The position numbers and the translations under genes were made by a program. A stretch of DNA of 64,000 nt from Serpula lacrymans var. lacrymans S7.9. Its lineage: Eukaryota > Basidiomycota > Agaricomycetes > Boletales > Serpulaceae. Below, in pieces: positions 12,388-24,220 of this stretch. The stretch is from contig NW_006763294.1 of NCBI RefSeq assembly GCF_000218685.1, positions 2,561,771 to 2,625,770 on the forward strand, written 5' to 3'. The stretch's first letter is position 1, and each line of letters begins with the position of its first letter. Below the pieces are notes generated by a model. It saw only the letters and a list, made by a program, of their open reading frames with translations. It was not told where the DNA came from and did no database searches.

Positions 12388-15143
12388 ATGGATAGAGCAC
12401 GGAAAGATACCACACAAACAGGCTTGTCGTTACATGCGCAATCATCAATGTCTAATCCGCCCCTGAAACGCCGAACTCGGAAGCGTCTAGATGATGGCGT
12501 CGACAAGCTCTGGAAACTATCCAACGTCAACAAGTCAAGGGATTCGTTTTCGGCGTTGAATTTCGACGTTATATTCCATGCAAGTGTTTTCTATGTCTTT
12601 GATTTTGTTAAACTAATTTACTACGTGTGTAGCTTTGTACTTTTTTGCATCCAATGGACCTTCTTAATCTCGCTCGTACATCAAAGCCTTTTCGTCAGCT
12701 TTTGATGTCAAAATCATCTGCCTTCATATGGAAGTTCTCCCGCTTGCAAGTGGAAGACATGCCACAATGCCCCCCAGATCTAAACGAACCACAGTATGCA
12801 AATTTGGCGTTTGGCCTTTACTGCCAGGTAAGTAATATATGTTGTGGTAATTTGCACCCAAAAATGCTAATCCTGATAGTGCAGAACTGTGGGAAAGTGG
12901 GCCAGTGTCTGTTTTGGCAATTTCGTGCGAGATACTGCACATCCTGTGTAAAGATATGGTAATGTTTTACAGCTTCAACTCTGTATACACCTATAGTTTA
13001 CACTCTAACAGCACAACGAGCAAACGGGGGCTACCCGATATCATCTGCAGACTGATAGGGGATTCTCCATGCTTGCCTATGGTACAAGAGGGCAAATCCA
13101 GTAAGTGCCCGTTGAATGTACTGTGTATAGATTTGTATCAACGAAACGTTAGAGAAGGTTTACCACGTCTCAGATGTAACTTCTTTGAATGAGAAAATAC
13201 AGGACAAGCGAGTGAGTGAAATTGACGCATTTCTGAAAGAACAACAACAGGCCACTCGTTCCATTGAGGAGGTTGGTGATATCATTTGGAATACTACTCT
13301 TATAACTGTTAACCTCTTGCTCCAGCACGCAAAGCTTTGTGAATTTTGGTACCAGTCTATCCGCGATCAACAAGTTGCGGACATGACTGCTGCCAGGGAA
13401 AACGGGTTCGTCCACAACTCGAATATGATGCTACTGGCATTTTATTAAATTTCACATTCGTTCCCGTTAGTATTCGATCCTGGATGATTGAGCATGGCTG
13501 GGAAGCAGAAGTAAACTATTTTACGTGGGATTTTATCGCGAAACTTCCCATTATCAGCGCACCCAAGTTACTAACGCCACGAGGTAAGGGTTTAATATAT
13601 TACTTCGAGGTTAAACGAGAGCTAACACGTGCTATATGCATGTAGCTCTCGGCACAATCAGCAAGCCTCTTAACGAATGGATGGATAATTTAAGAAACAT
13701 TAGATTGGAGGAAACCGTCTACTCTCCTCGGCGCCGCATTCTAATGGAGACATATAAAGTATACTTGCGAATGAGTCCGCAGGCTGGTGACTCGTGCGAG
13801 CTCATGCCTCATGTCGCGGACGTAGCTGCGTTCAAGCCGTTCGACGATATCATCAAATCTCCTAGTGACGTGGTTGTTAACGCGAGTACCTTTCTCGCAG
13901 CATTCCCCCAACTACCGACTTTGGTATCGAACTGGCGTCAAAAGATTGACAGAGATCTTGTAGATACTTGCATAAATTTGCGATCTCCATATCTACCCCC
14001 AGCTCCTGCAGAAGAATATTCAAGTATATTGTCACGCTTACGTCTTGCTGTTAGTGTTTTTGCCTTTCATGACGACGTAAATTTCTTCAGTTCACGGAGT
14101 CCACGACATATGTTGCTATACCCCGACATACTGCGATTTCGAACTTTCATCGAGCCTTGTCGCTTTTCTCATTTTAACCATACCCCCAACGCTACCTCTA
14201 TTGCTCAAAAGATAATGGGAGGCCATCCGTGGTCTGTCTGTCGCAGTGGTCGTCGTCCATCTACGGTCAAATATTTCTCAGAAGCTGCAAGTATTATCCA
14301 TGCTTGTGGTATGGATCCAAGCACTGCAACCGTCAATGATATGAATAGATTAGATCCGAGGCTGCGATGCGACATTTGTATTGTCTCTAAACATCAAACG
14401 GTCGTTATGACATGGCGTACGGCTGTAGGGGTTGGTCTTTAAACTTCACCATACTTTGCTGAACCTATCTTCAGATTTATCATGCTATCACGACTCATGG
14501 ACCTAACATGTATGGGAACTCAAGTTCCTCGCCCCATTTTACCCTGGTCCAAGGTGAAGACGAACTCCGCGTGCGGCTCATGGAGGGCAAGTTGGAGGTT
14601 TTCGATGATAATGCCATTTTTTATATATGCTATCTATGTCGGCGTTCTGTTGGCGATGCGATGAAGAAAGCTAACATGTTTTCTCACGTTCAAAACGAGT
14701 AAGTATTTTCTTTCAATGTTGGAGCACCCAGTAATCGGCTACATGACAGTCATGGGATACCCCAACAGCAACTCAAGCAGGGCCTGCACTACGGCCCTGA
14801 CTCCAACGTCGCTCCCATCATTGTTTCACCTGTGGTGCTCAACTCTTCGACAACAGTCAGGCGAATCAAGTCAGGTCCCACAGCTGCTTCTATTCTCGCC
14901 GCAATGTCACAAAGTAAGTTAACTGCGTCAATTGGTTTCATATCATTGAATATATATACAGTCCCATCAGGCACCATTTATTCACTTGCCAGCACTTCTA
15001 ATACCCTACAGAACTTCTCTGTTCCGACTTCTCAGATATTTGCACCACCACCACCAAACACTCACATGACGTTGCCTCATTTTCTTAACGTTCCCGCTCA
15101 CAACAATATCCACAGTGCTGGAGATAACAGCGATTCAGACTGA
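12388..15143 (+). CDS. F-box protein with zinc-ribbon-like modules, cluster copy C
   Basis: Exons 12388-12579, 12633-12827, 12885-12958, 13012-13100, 13153-13271, 13326-13405, 13471-13583, 13646-14424, 14475-14698, 14750-15143 give 752 residues without internal stops. A frame-preserving 48-nt intron at 14914-14961 is optional (736 residues if removed). The N-terminus is basic (PPLKRRTRKRL). The F-box spans residues about 55-100 (FSALNFDVIFH, then LHPMDLLNLARTSKPF). A Cys-x2-Cys...Cys-x2-Cys unit follows (YCQNCGK to RARYCTSC), and a second near the C-terminus (LRCDIC, YICYLCRRSVGDA). The tail contains the family block GLHYGPDSNVAPIIVSPVVL. Intron 1 has a GC-AG border (GCAAGT) at the position of a GT donor in copies A and B. 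Probable SCF substrate adaptor; target unknown. Confidence 0.82.
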
Positions 15144-16067
15144 TCGGAGTTTTTTTCACTGCCGGAAGACCAAAATTGATATCACTTGAACAACAAATAT
15201 CTTCTCTGCTCCATTGCTCTTAGGACTGGCACCGTATGTCATGTTCTGGCTCCTTGTTGCCTTCGTGTTCCCACACGTTGCATATGCATCTATGACATTG
15301 TACTACTTATTCCATTCAAATGAACAGATTTTCCAGTAGCGATCTCCAATGCTAGTTAAGACAATGAAGAGCGAGACAATTCGAAGACCACATTTGCTCT
15401 CCCAAGCTTCAACTTTCTTTTTAGGCGCAACGCGTTGCGGCAACTTCTGTACTTTTCGGCTACATCTACTCCCGCAAACAGTCTGGTATCACGCACCTTC
15501 GGCAACACGAAGGCCATTTTAACCCCACGAAAGACATACATGAGGTGTGGCATAGTAGGCAACTGTAGGTTCGAGCAAATGATAGCAAAAAAAAAGTTCT
15601 TGACCTGAAGTTCACAGGAGAGCGGTTCTCATCAGAAGAAAAGAGGCACGTGCGTAGAATCTCTAAGAAGTGAAAGTGAGGGAGCATTGCAGGCAACACT
15701 ACTGCAAGTGGATGGGAGGAAGATGTCCCAAGAGATGCCGATGCCGAAGAAATGTGGTTTATCCTGTTCCAATGCCGTTGTTGCTCTGCCGACGTTGGTT
15801 GGCCTGAACAGTGTGCCGCGAGGCCGGTTCTCTTCCACAGCGATCTGAGTGCCTCTGACAGTCGCTGGAATTGAAAGCACCTACTCAGACTGCCTCGGTG
15901 CGATCTGCCGCTTTCGGCCAAAACTATACTGTTGATTTGAAGTTCCGACACGAAGGCCTTTAATTCGTTGCGAACCATGACCATGGAACATCAAGTTACT
16001 CCCCTTGGGCACCACCCTGCCATTAGAATCAGAATCTTATTCCACCTGCATAATTGCTGGAGCAGAG
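15144..16067. other. Intergenic between F-box copies C and D
   Basis: No gene recognised. Minus-strand open frames between 15356 and 15984 have no family resemblance and no coherent exon structure. The right end is the presumed promoter of copy D. Confidence 0.45.
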
Positions 16068-18765
16068 ATGCATCATGTGCCGATCGTTTCGTCCACACCC
16101 ACACACTCATCACCCACATGCAGTCGTCCACCTCTGAAGCGTCGAGCTCAGAAAGGTTTAGGCGTTGGGACAGACAGGATATCACCACAAAATTACCTCA
16201 AGTCGAAAGACTTGTTGTCTGCACTAAATCTTGACGTTATAATTCATGCAAGTGCTCGCTGCTTCTGGTGTCGTTTCTGCTCCTAAGTCGTTTATAGCTT
16301 TGTACCTTTTTGCATCCGTTGGATCTCCTTAACCTTACTCGTACATCAAAGTCATTCCACTCGCTCTTGATGTCGAAAGCGTATGCCTTCGTATGGAAAG
16401 CAGCCCGCCTCCAGGTAGAAGGGATGCCAGACTGCCCTTCAGATTTGAGCGAACAACGATATGCTAACCTCGCCTTTGGTTTTTACTGCCATGTAACTAT
16501 CATTCTATTCAGTTGAGAACATATACTCATTCTCAAGGAAAAAGAATTGTGGAAAGGAAGGAAAGCTTCTCTTTTGGCAGTTCCGTGCCAGATATTGTTC
16601 GTCTTGTGTAAAACTGTGGTACTGTCTCAATTTTTATGCAGCTTATAGCCACTATTGACATGATCGCAGCACAATAAATAAACGTGGACTACCTGATATT
16701 ATCAATAAGCTTATAGGTAATTCTCCATGTTTGCCTATGGTACGAGAGGGAAAATACAGTAGGTTTGATTATCTATTTTCCATTGCACCGCACTAAAATA
16801 AAAATCAGAGAATAATTATCACACTTCTCACGTGAATCTTCTGAAAGAAAAGATACAGGACATGCGTTTCAAGGATGTTGAAGCATTTTTGCAAGAACAG
16901 CAACTTGCTACGCTTCAAATTCAGGAGGTCAGTTGCTTTTATTTACATCCATTGTGTGCACTTTAACTTCCTCTTTGTGAAAGCACGCCACACTATGTGA
17001 AGTTTGGTATCAACCTATCCGTTATCGGCAGGTTGAAGACATGATGATGGCACGAGAAAATGGGTTCGTGTAATATTCGAAAAAGGAAATCGTTGTTTTA
17101 ACTGGCCGCATCTCTTTAATCCACTAGAATTCGATCTTGGATGAGAGGACATGGATGGGAACTCGAGGTTGAATACTTCTCATGGGATATAATTTCACAG
17201 CTTCCCGTCATAAACACGCCCAAGCCGCTCACACCCAGAGGTCAGCTTCTCCATACTCACGAGCGATTTGACCATTGAAATGACCACTCTAATGTGCACA
17301 GCTCTTAGTATGATCAGCAAGCCCTTAAATGAGTGGATGAATAACCTGAGAGAAGTTCGGCTCGAAGAGACCGTATATTCCTCACGTCGTCGCATTCTGA
17401 TGGAAGAATATAAAGCCTATTTGCGCAGGAGTCCTCAGATGGATGGACCGTGTGAGCTCATGCCCCATGTCGCGGACGTAGCTGCGTTCAAACTATTCGA
17501 AGATATCATCAAGTCTCCTCCTGATGTAGCCGTCACTGCCAGCAGCTTCTCTTCAGCGCTTGTCCAATTGCCAAATCTGATACCTAACTGGCGACGAAAG
17601 GTCGATAGGGAACTTGTCTCCGTCTGTATGGGCCCTCCCTCTCTCACAGCAGCAGGCACAGACGATGACTCGTCAATTTCGTCGCGCCTTCATCTTGCTA
17701 GCACTGTGTTCTTCTTTCCCGCAAACTTCAATCCCTTGGCTTCACATAGCATGCTATTTTATCCCGAGGTATTGGCCTTCCGAGGCTTCGTAGAACCTCC
17801 CCGGTTTTATCATGCCCATTTTACCCCCAATGCAGAATCAGTCGCCCATGAGACGATGGCAGGCCGTCCGTGGTCTGCTAAACTCAACGAATACGGTCCA
17901 GCGGTGGTCAGGCATGTTTCCGTTGCTGCAGAAATCATCCGCATATGTGGCATGGATCCCGCGGTTACCACCGTCGATGATATGAACAGATTAGATCCAA
18001 AACTTCGGTGCAACGCCTGCCTGGTCGATAAACGTCGAGCTACAGGTATGGCGTGGCGTACGGCTGTAAGCCACTCGTACTCCAATTTGTATCGAATTGT
18101 GTTGATCCTCTTTCTTAGATTTATCACGCGATCATGACTCACGGAAAAAGCATATATGGATGTTACTCGACAAAATCAGCAGATTTCACGCCGATTCGCG
18201 GTGTTGATGAACTTATCGTACGAGTCATGGAAAAAAAGCTGGTGGCGTTTGACGACAATGCTATCAGCTACATATGCAAATTGTGCCAGCGTTCTGTTGG
18301 TGATGCGATGAGGAAGGCTGAGATGTTATTACACCTTCGGAACGAGTAAGTTTTTGTTTTTTTGTTTAAGACTTTGAGAGAGTGCTCGGTGACGGGTCTT
18401 ATGATAGTCATCAAGTACCGGAAAGTAAAATCACGCGGGGACTTCACTACTTTCCCAACCCCAACGATGCACCGGTCATTTTTTCGCCAGTTGTGCTTCG
18501 GCAAGGGACCAAGCGGTCCGTTGGTGTCCCTGAAGTCCGTTCCATTGCTCCTTTCGCTGCAGCGACGTCTCAAAATGGTTCCACCATATCGTCCGACCCG
18601 AATGCGCTCGACGTATTTTTCACTCCATCTGATACTGACAGCTCGTCTGATGGTGCCCCAACAACTAGCACTGTTTCTCCATTTGATACTTTGATCATGC
18701 CAATTGATGCTACCTTCGACTCTTTCAACACATACAAACAATTCATTGATACCAGATCTACCTGA
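16068..18765 (+). CDS. F-box protein with zinc-ribbon-like modules, cluster copy D
   Basis: Exons 16068-16247, 16298-16492, 16545-16618, 16670-16758, 16809-16927, 16984-17063, 17128-17240, 17302-18065, 18119-18345, 18408-18765 give 732 residues. Six internal exons (2-7) have exactly the same lengths as in copy C (195, 74, 89, 119, 80, 113 nt). The ATG at 16068 is the first in the frame of the conserved PPLKRRAQKGL leader. The F-box reads LSALNLDVIIH, then LHPLDLLNLTRTSKSF. The Cys pairs are YCHNCGK, RARYCSSC, LRCNAC and YICKLCQRSVGDA. Intron 1 is GC-AG (GCAAGT), as in copy C. The tail is Ser/Thr/Asp-rich and probably disordered. C and D are in tandem on plus and look like the closest pair of the four. 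Confidence 0.83.
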
Positions 18766-18970
18766 CATTGGAGGAGGCGATTCCTAGGGGTCAACGGAGT
18801 TTCTGTCATCATTTCAGATCAAAGTTAGGATGTTATAGGTGCGTAAGTCTTAGACATTTAGATGAATACATATGCATATATACAGTTGGCACATTCTTCG
18901 TTGTATGCTATGAAAAGTGATAAATATCGATAGGTACTTGTACGTTACGGATTATGTCGTTCACGGGCAG

Positions 18971-20329
18971 CTAGATCCATTCTCCTTGAAGTGGTTCAGC
19001 GGGAAAGACATCCTTATCCATTGCTAGTTCCTTGAAGACATCTTCGACGGGTTCTTTCCCTTCATTTTCCTCCGCCTCCTGCAATGCTGTAAAGAGGACC
19101 GTAATTATCTGTTTCCACAAGGCGTTTATGTCACCAACCTTCGCCTCGTCCTTCACCCAAACTTTGATCGTTACCACTGGCCCCTGTACGAGCGGCAATC
19201 AAAAGTAGCTCAGCTCCCTTGTGGTTGAGTAGATCTATGTGATTGCACGCGCTAAATCTTAGACCGTACGACTGGCGGCCCCGCGTGCCCTTTCCAAACA
19301 CCTGATCCATAATGCTCGAGGAATATTCTGCACGTCGCCCCTTAGGCAATCCAATGCGCTGCGGCCCTGTGGCGGGTGCTAAAGGATTCTTGACCTGTAA
19401 AACGAAAGAAGAAGCAAGGTGAATGCCAAGAGCGTTTTGTACATCGCCAAGCTCGTTAGGATGTGAGAGATGATATCCAAGATGAGTTTCTCGCGAAGAC
19501 GGGGTCGTGGAACTTTGATTTGCAATAGCATAAGCCCCACGCCCGGCAAGACGTACAGGCTCTTCATGCCTCGTCCCTGATCAACAGTCTAAACAGGGTC
19601 TCACGAATAGGCATATGGACAACGAACCTCTTGTTTTAGTTTCGTATGTTTTTTCTCCCAAGCCAGATTCGAGACTGTGAAGATCGTCTCCTACGGTGGT
19701 GACTACTGCCCAGAAAGTATCCTTTCGACCACTTCCCTCTGGATTAGGCAACTTCTTCTTTCCAATCGTGATGAGTCGAAAAGTCTTTTTCGATACACCC
19801 CGAGATTCCGGAGCGGGTAGTGCGTCTGCGCCTTCCAATATTAAATTCATTTCCTGGTTGCCCTCCTGTTCTATGACGACTTTATCGTTCACCTTGTCAA
19901 CTTGTGGGTCATAAGCGCTGAACACTGGAGGACGAGGGACAAGAAGTATGTGCATATTTTTAACGTGGTCCAACGAATGTGCTTCTTCGTGTTGAACTTT
20001 TGGACGGTAGAAGAAATAAATGTGACCTCTCTCAATGACACCTGTAGTTCAAGTTCAGTTTCAGTCCATGCACGCTCCATGTGATTTTGCTGACCTTCTT
20101 GGAATGAGTAGTCAATCGCATCATCTTCATGGGATTTTGCTTTTTTAGAGGGAGGTTCTTCTGCTCCACCTTCGTCGTTATCAGCTTCTCGCTTCTCACC
20201 TACTTTTGGGTGTGATTCGATCTCGGTCTTCTCGTCATGTTGTTGGTCTGGGTGCGGGGTGGTCTTCTGCTTTGTAGCGCTGGGAGGTTTGGATGTCCTT
20301 GGTGTTTCTCTGCGAGTGGTTGCAGGCAT
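18971..20329 (-). CDS. Conserved fungal protein of unknown function (HIYFFYRPKV family)
   Basis: Four exons, 20329-20095, 20041-19628, 19576-19139 and 19086-18971, give 400 residues. The first about 75 residues are charged and low complexity with a basic PPSKKAK stretch (possible nuclear signal). Then comes a folded domain with ERGHIYFFYRPKVQHEEAHS, MHILLVPRPP, KTFRLITIGKKKLPNP, FWAVVTTVGDDL and GEKTYETKTR, and a second half with ETHLGYHLSHPNELGDVQ, ASSFVLQVKNPLAP, GLPKGRRAEY and AELLLIAAR. I recall proteins with these blocks in fungi and some bacteria, but no function. It is transcribed divergently from the LSB5-like gene with only 174 nt between start codons. Confidence 0.75.
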
Positions 20330-20503
20330 GGTGAGATGGAGTGAGTGCGACAGAATGCAGAGAGGGGTGGCATGGTTGTTATATGGTCGATTTATGGGTG
20401 ACGTCAATATATGCGGTGGAAGCGTCAGGTCCTGAAAAGGCAGTTGACCTTCCATAAAGGGCGAGTGAGGCAAGCGGAGTGCTGGTGTGAGCGACATCGA
20501 TCC
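20330..20503. promoter_or_regulatory. Shared divergent promoter (unknown-function gene / LSB5-like gene)
   Basis: Only 174 nt lie between the two start codons, so both promoters must overlap here or extend into the neighbouring 5' exons. No specific element is evident. Confidence 0.4.
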
Positions 20504-22311
20504 ATGTCTGCCATCAAGTCTGCGATTTCTGCGCTGAACCGCGACAAACCACACGTACGTCGAGCACGATGATTAGCTAAGATTGCGATCCAATTCTCGC
20601 TGCAGTCCTCGATCACAGATTGGGTCGAAATCCTGACGTCGGCTGCCTACGACGACGAGGCCTACGACGGGCAAGTTTTCCTCACAAAGTCACATGCTAC
20701 GCTCACACTCTCCCCAGCATCCCAGAGATTGTGCACTCCATCGAACTCCAGCCAACAGGGTATGCTCTCTCCTCACATGATCTGCCCCGTGACCCACCCC
20801 TCCCTCCAGAACAGCTGAAGCCTCCAGAGCGATCAGAAAGAAACTGAAGCACGGCGATGCCCACCGTCAATATCGTGCAATCGTCGTATGTCCACCTTCC
20901 TTCTCCACCCTTCCTGCTCTTATCGCTTGGGCGTACTAGATTCTACACGCTCTCGTAGAGAACTGCAGTCACAAGTTCCAGTGTATCTATCTTTGCCCAT
21001 CTGCCTCTCAGTCATGCACCGATGACCGTTTATCTTGCAGCAACCTTTGCGGATCCTCAGCTCATCGATGCCATCAGGCACCTCGCCTCCGATCACTCCA
21101 CCGATGCCAGAGTAAAGAAGAAGCTTATTGCCGTTCTCGCTTCCTGGCAGTCCCAGTTCAAGAACGACCCCTCCATGGCTTCCGTCTCAAGCTTGTACAG
21201 GCAGTGTCGTCCTCAGGAGCGCCGCTTGCAAAATAGACCAACCAATGCAGAGATAGACAATCTCTTGGGTCTCCAAGGTGGTGATCTTGCTACGTCCTCT
21301 GATTTCGAAAAGAGGAGGAAGGAGAAGGAGGAGAAAGAACTTGCCAAAAAGAAGGCTAGACAAGACAAGGAAGAAGCAAAGGAGAAGATCAGAAAGGCAG
21401 AGAAAGACGCAAAGAGGAGAAAGAATAGGGCCCCTCTCAATTTCGAAGCAGTTAGCACTCCCTTCTTCTCTCTCTCTCTCACTGTCATCGACACACATAT
21501 TCCACAGGAAAAACCGCAGATATTAACGACCATAGCCAACGCAAGCCAGGCCACGAATAATCTCGTCAATGCGATCAAACTCGTCAATGCAGAAAAGGAG
21601 AGTGTGGCAACCAATCAGCGTGTCCAAGAATGTGTTGCAAACGTAAGGCAAGCTCGTAAGCCTATAGTGCGCTACATCCAGGTAATCCCTTTTAGTTCAT
21701 CTGCTATATTACTCACAGCTGATGGTAACTAAGCTCGTTGAAAACGAAGATGTTATCGGCACCCTCCTAGAAACTAACGAGCGCATGATTACAGCTATCG
21801 AAATGTATGAAAAAGTGAGCTTCAAACTTGCAGTAAACCCTTCGTTCCTCTCATTCGTCCATTACACCTCAAGCTCTCGGCTGCTCCTACTTCCCAAGAT
21901 CCTACCGCCGATATGCAAGCTGCGTTAGCTGGAACTCATATCGGCCCACACAGACCAGTTGGAGCCAGTGGCTTACAAGACCGCCAGCGTGAGGCAGTTG
22001 ACCGCGCAAAGCAGAACTATGAAGACGACGAAGACGAATACGGTGCTCCGTCTCCCATCCACCCCGATCTGCAGGATTTATCCTTCGGAGCATTGGGGAC
22101 CGAGCAACGCGGCCTGCCTCCGCCCCTTTTGCCGTCGTCGAGTCGTGCAGTGTCGGGCGAGGAAGAGTGGGACAAGAACAGGGGAAGCTTATCTGACTTT
22201 AGCGACTATGATAGTGACGAAGAGCCCAATCGATATACTGCACCTGGGCCATCAGCGAATTGGAGTGGGAAGGGCAAGGTGGTAGTAAACGAAGATCCCT
22301 TTGCAGATTAA
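20504..22311 (+). CDS. LSB5: LSB5-like VHS and GAT domain protein
   Basis: Nine exons: 20504-20554, 20606-20670, 20718-20759, 20810-20885, 20940-20982, 21041-21450, 21508-21681, 21719-21814, 21874-22311; 464 residues (459 if the exon 8 acceptor is 21733). Residues about 15-145 are a VHS domain (SSITDWVEILTSAAYDDEAY, AIRKKLKHGD, ILHALVENCSHKF, KKLIAVLASWQSQF). A Lys/Glu-rich coiled stretch follows, then a GAT-like bundle (QILTTIANASQATNNLVNAI, LVENEDVIGTLLETNERM), then an acidic Ser/Pro-rich tail ending NEDPFAD. Yeast Lsb5 links endocytic vesicle traffic to the actin regulator Las17; the same role at endosomes or the plasma membrane is inferred. Intron 2 (20671-20717) has a GC donor (GG then GCAAGT), supported by the unbroken VHS match across it. 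Confidence 0.85.
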
Positions 22312-22644
22312 CGCGCGAGCTTTCGTTCTCAACACAATATTTTGCACTTTTATTCAAAGTGTGCCAGAGGAATTTTGGTTGGGGACAAAGGATATACACC
22401 AGAAGTGGGATTGGTAACGTGCATAACTTAAGGCGCTGTGCGGGAACGGAATAATGTGATATTTTCTTGAAATATGTTTTTTTTGTGGGATCTGTAGTCA
22501 CGGACATTTCCAAAGGTCCAGATGTCATAAGTATGACTATCATACAGTACAAGCAGTAGTATTACAAGCACGGGGAGTGGCAATCAATCCGATCGAGTGC
22601 CGCGTAATTATCGCGGTGATTCCACTGTTATCCACGCGCGGAAC
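22312..22644. other. Spacer between LSB5-like and Nit2-like genes
   Basis: 3' flank of the LSB5-like gene and 5' flank of the amidase gene. It contains a fragment resembling the terminal inverted repeat of the 35.6-41.5 kb element (listed separately). No gene seen. Confidence 0.5.
22339..22366 (+). repeat. Diverged fragment resembling the terminal repeat of the 35.6-41.5 kb element
   Basis: This stretch contains TTGCACTTTTATTCAAAGTG, matching positions inside both terminal inverted repeats of the large element at 35577-41549, including the CACTTT...AAAGTG hairpin. Similarity fades after about 30 bp. It may be a relic of a related element or an excision scar. Confidence 0.5.
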
Positions 22645-24220
22645 ATGTCTCTCATTGCATCTCTTCTTTCGTCCCTGCGCCGCCCTTTATCACACCCATC
22701 TTTCTCGTCGACGTCGTCGCCAACGTTCCGCTCCATGTCGTCCCTCGCTTCAGCCCCGGCGTTCAAGCCCTTCAACCTCGCCTTGATCCAGCTTGGAGGC
22801 GTCGGCCCCAACAAATCTGAGAACCTCAAGCATGCTCGCGAGATGATCCTCAATGCTGCCAACGGAAACTCGGGAGTAAAACCAGACCTGATCGTGTTAC
22901 CCGTATGTCCTCTTTCTCGCCCCTCCTATAGCGCCCATCGCACCCACCCCTTATCACATGCAAGGAATGCTTCAACTCGCCGTACGGCCACGCTCACTTT
23001 CCCGTATACGCCGAGACCATCGGCTTTCGCCATGACAAGCCATACGATGTAGCGAGCAGCCCAAGTGAGAGCGTCAAGATGCTCTCTGACGCTGCAAAAG
23101 AAACCGGTGTTTGGGTGGTTGGAGGTCTTGTTCTTCCCCTGCCGCCATTGATAAGATGATCGAGGCTCACAGTTAGCAAGGCTCTATCCCTGAACGCGAT
23201 CCTTCTGACGACAAGTTCTACAACACTTGCACCGTCTACTCCCCCCAAGGTAAATCACGCCTTGTTGGTTTATCGCTTCCTCACTCATGCGCTCATGTCT
23301 TGCGAACGGTAGGCAAATTGGTCGCGATGCACCGTAAGGTGCATCTATTCGATATTGATATTCCAGGCAAAATCACATTCAAAGTACGTAGGGTGAAGCG
23401 TAAATCACCAAGATGCATAATCTTAGCACATCATGCAGGAAAGCGAAACATTGACCGGAGGGAACACAACAAACTTTTTCGATACAGGTATTCATCCCAC
23501 CCTCTGAAACGTTCTCCCCCTAACGCAAGGCCCCAAGACTTCGCTCGTGTCGGTCTGGGTATTTGCTATGACGTACGATTCCCCGAGCTATCCATGATCG
23601 CAGCACGGCAAGGTTCGATGCGCTAATCTTTGTCTTTGGGTCAAGGGCGGACTGCATGCTGATGTGCTCCATACATGCAGGCTGCCACGTGATGATCTAT
23701 CCTGGAGCGTTCAATCTCACAACAGGACCTATGCACTGGAAGCTTCTACAACAAGCACGGTACCTACTCCCTCGAGCCCCTCTCATCTGGCCAATCCATT
23801 AACCACCCCTTTGATAGTGCCGTGGATAATCAAGTATTCTTCTCAATGTGTAGTCCAGCCCGAGATATGAGTGCTGGGTATCATGCTGTCTGTATCATTC
23901 TCCTCCCTATTCGTCTTATGACTAACCTCGAATGATAGTGGGGCCATTCGATGGTGGTTGATCCTTAGTACGTTCCTCCCTTATTTCTTGTCTTTCAGCT
24001 GGGATTCATCCAATTATCATCAGTGGTACGGTCCTCGTCGAAGCTGAAGAAGGTGAAACTATATTACACACACATATTGGTGAGTGTCTGTAACCTACGG
24101 TGTTTTCAGTCCGAATTCACGTAAAAATCCGAAGATCCCAAGCCACTCCACGACGCAAGACAAGGCATACCAGTGACCACCCAGAGACGATTCGATGTAT
24201 ATCCGGACGTTAGCAAATGA
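22645..24220 (+). CDS. NIT2: Omega-amidase / nitrilase-superfamily Nit2-like protein
   Basis: Eleven exons: 22645-22902, 22965-23124, 23181-23249, 23313-23383, 23439-23487, 23538-23612, 23681-23759, 23818-23887, 23939-23967, 24024-24079, 24135-24220; 333 residues. The family deaminates alpha-ketoglutaramate and alpha-ketosuccinamate to the keto acids and ammonia. The Glu-Lys-Cys triad is visible: Glu in [11 protein letters not shown] (split by intron 1), Lys in [13 protein letters not shown], Cys in [14 protein letters not shown]. Further matches are [30 protein letters not shown] and a C-terminal RRFDVYPDV. The first about 30 residues are Ser/Arg/Leu-rich without acidic residues, like a mitochondrial presequence. 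A second in-frame ATG at 22735 precedes the catalytic domain, so two forms are possible. Confidence 0.88.
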
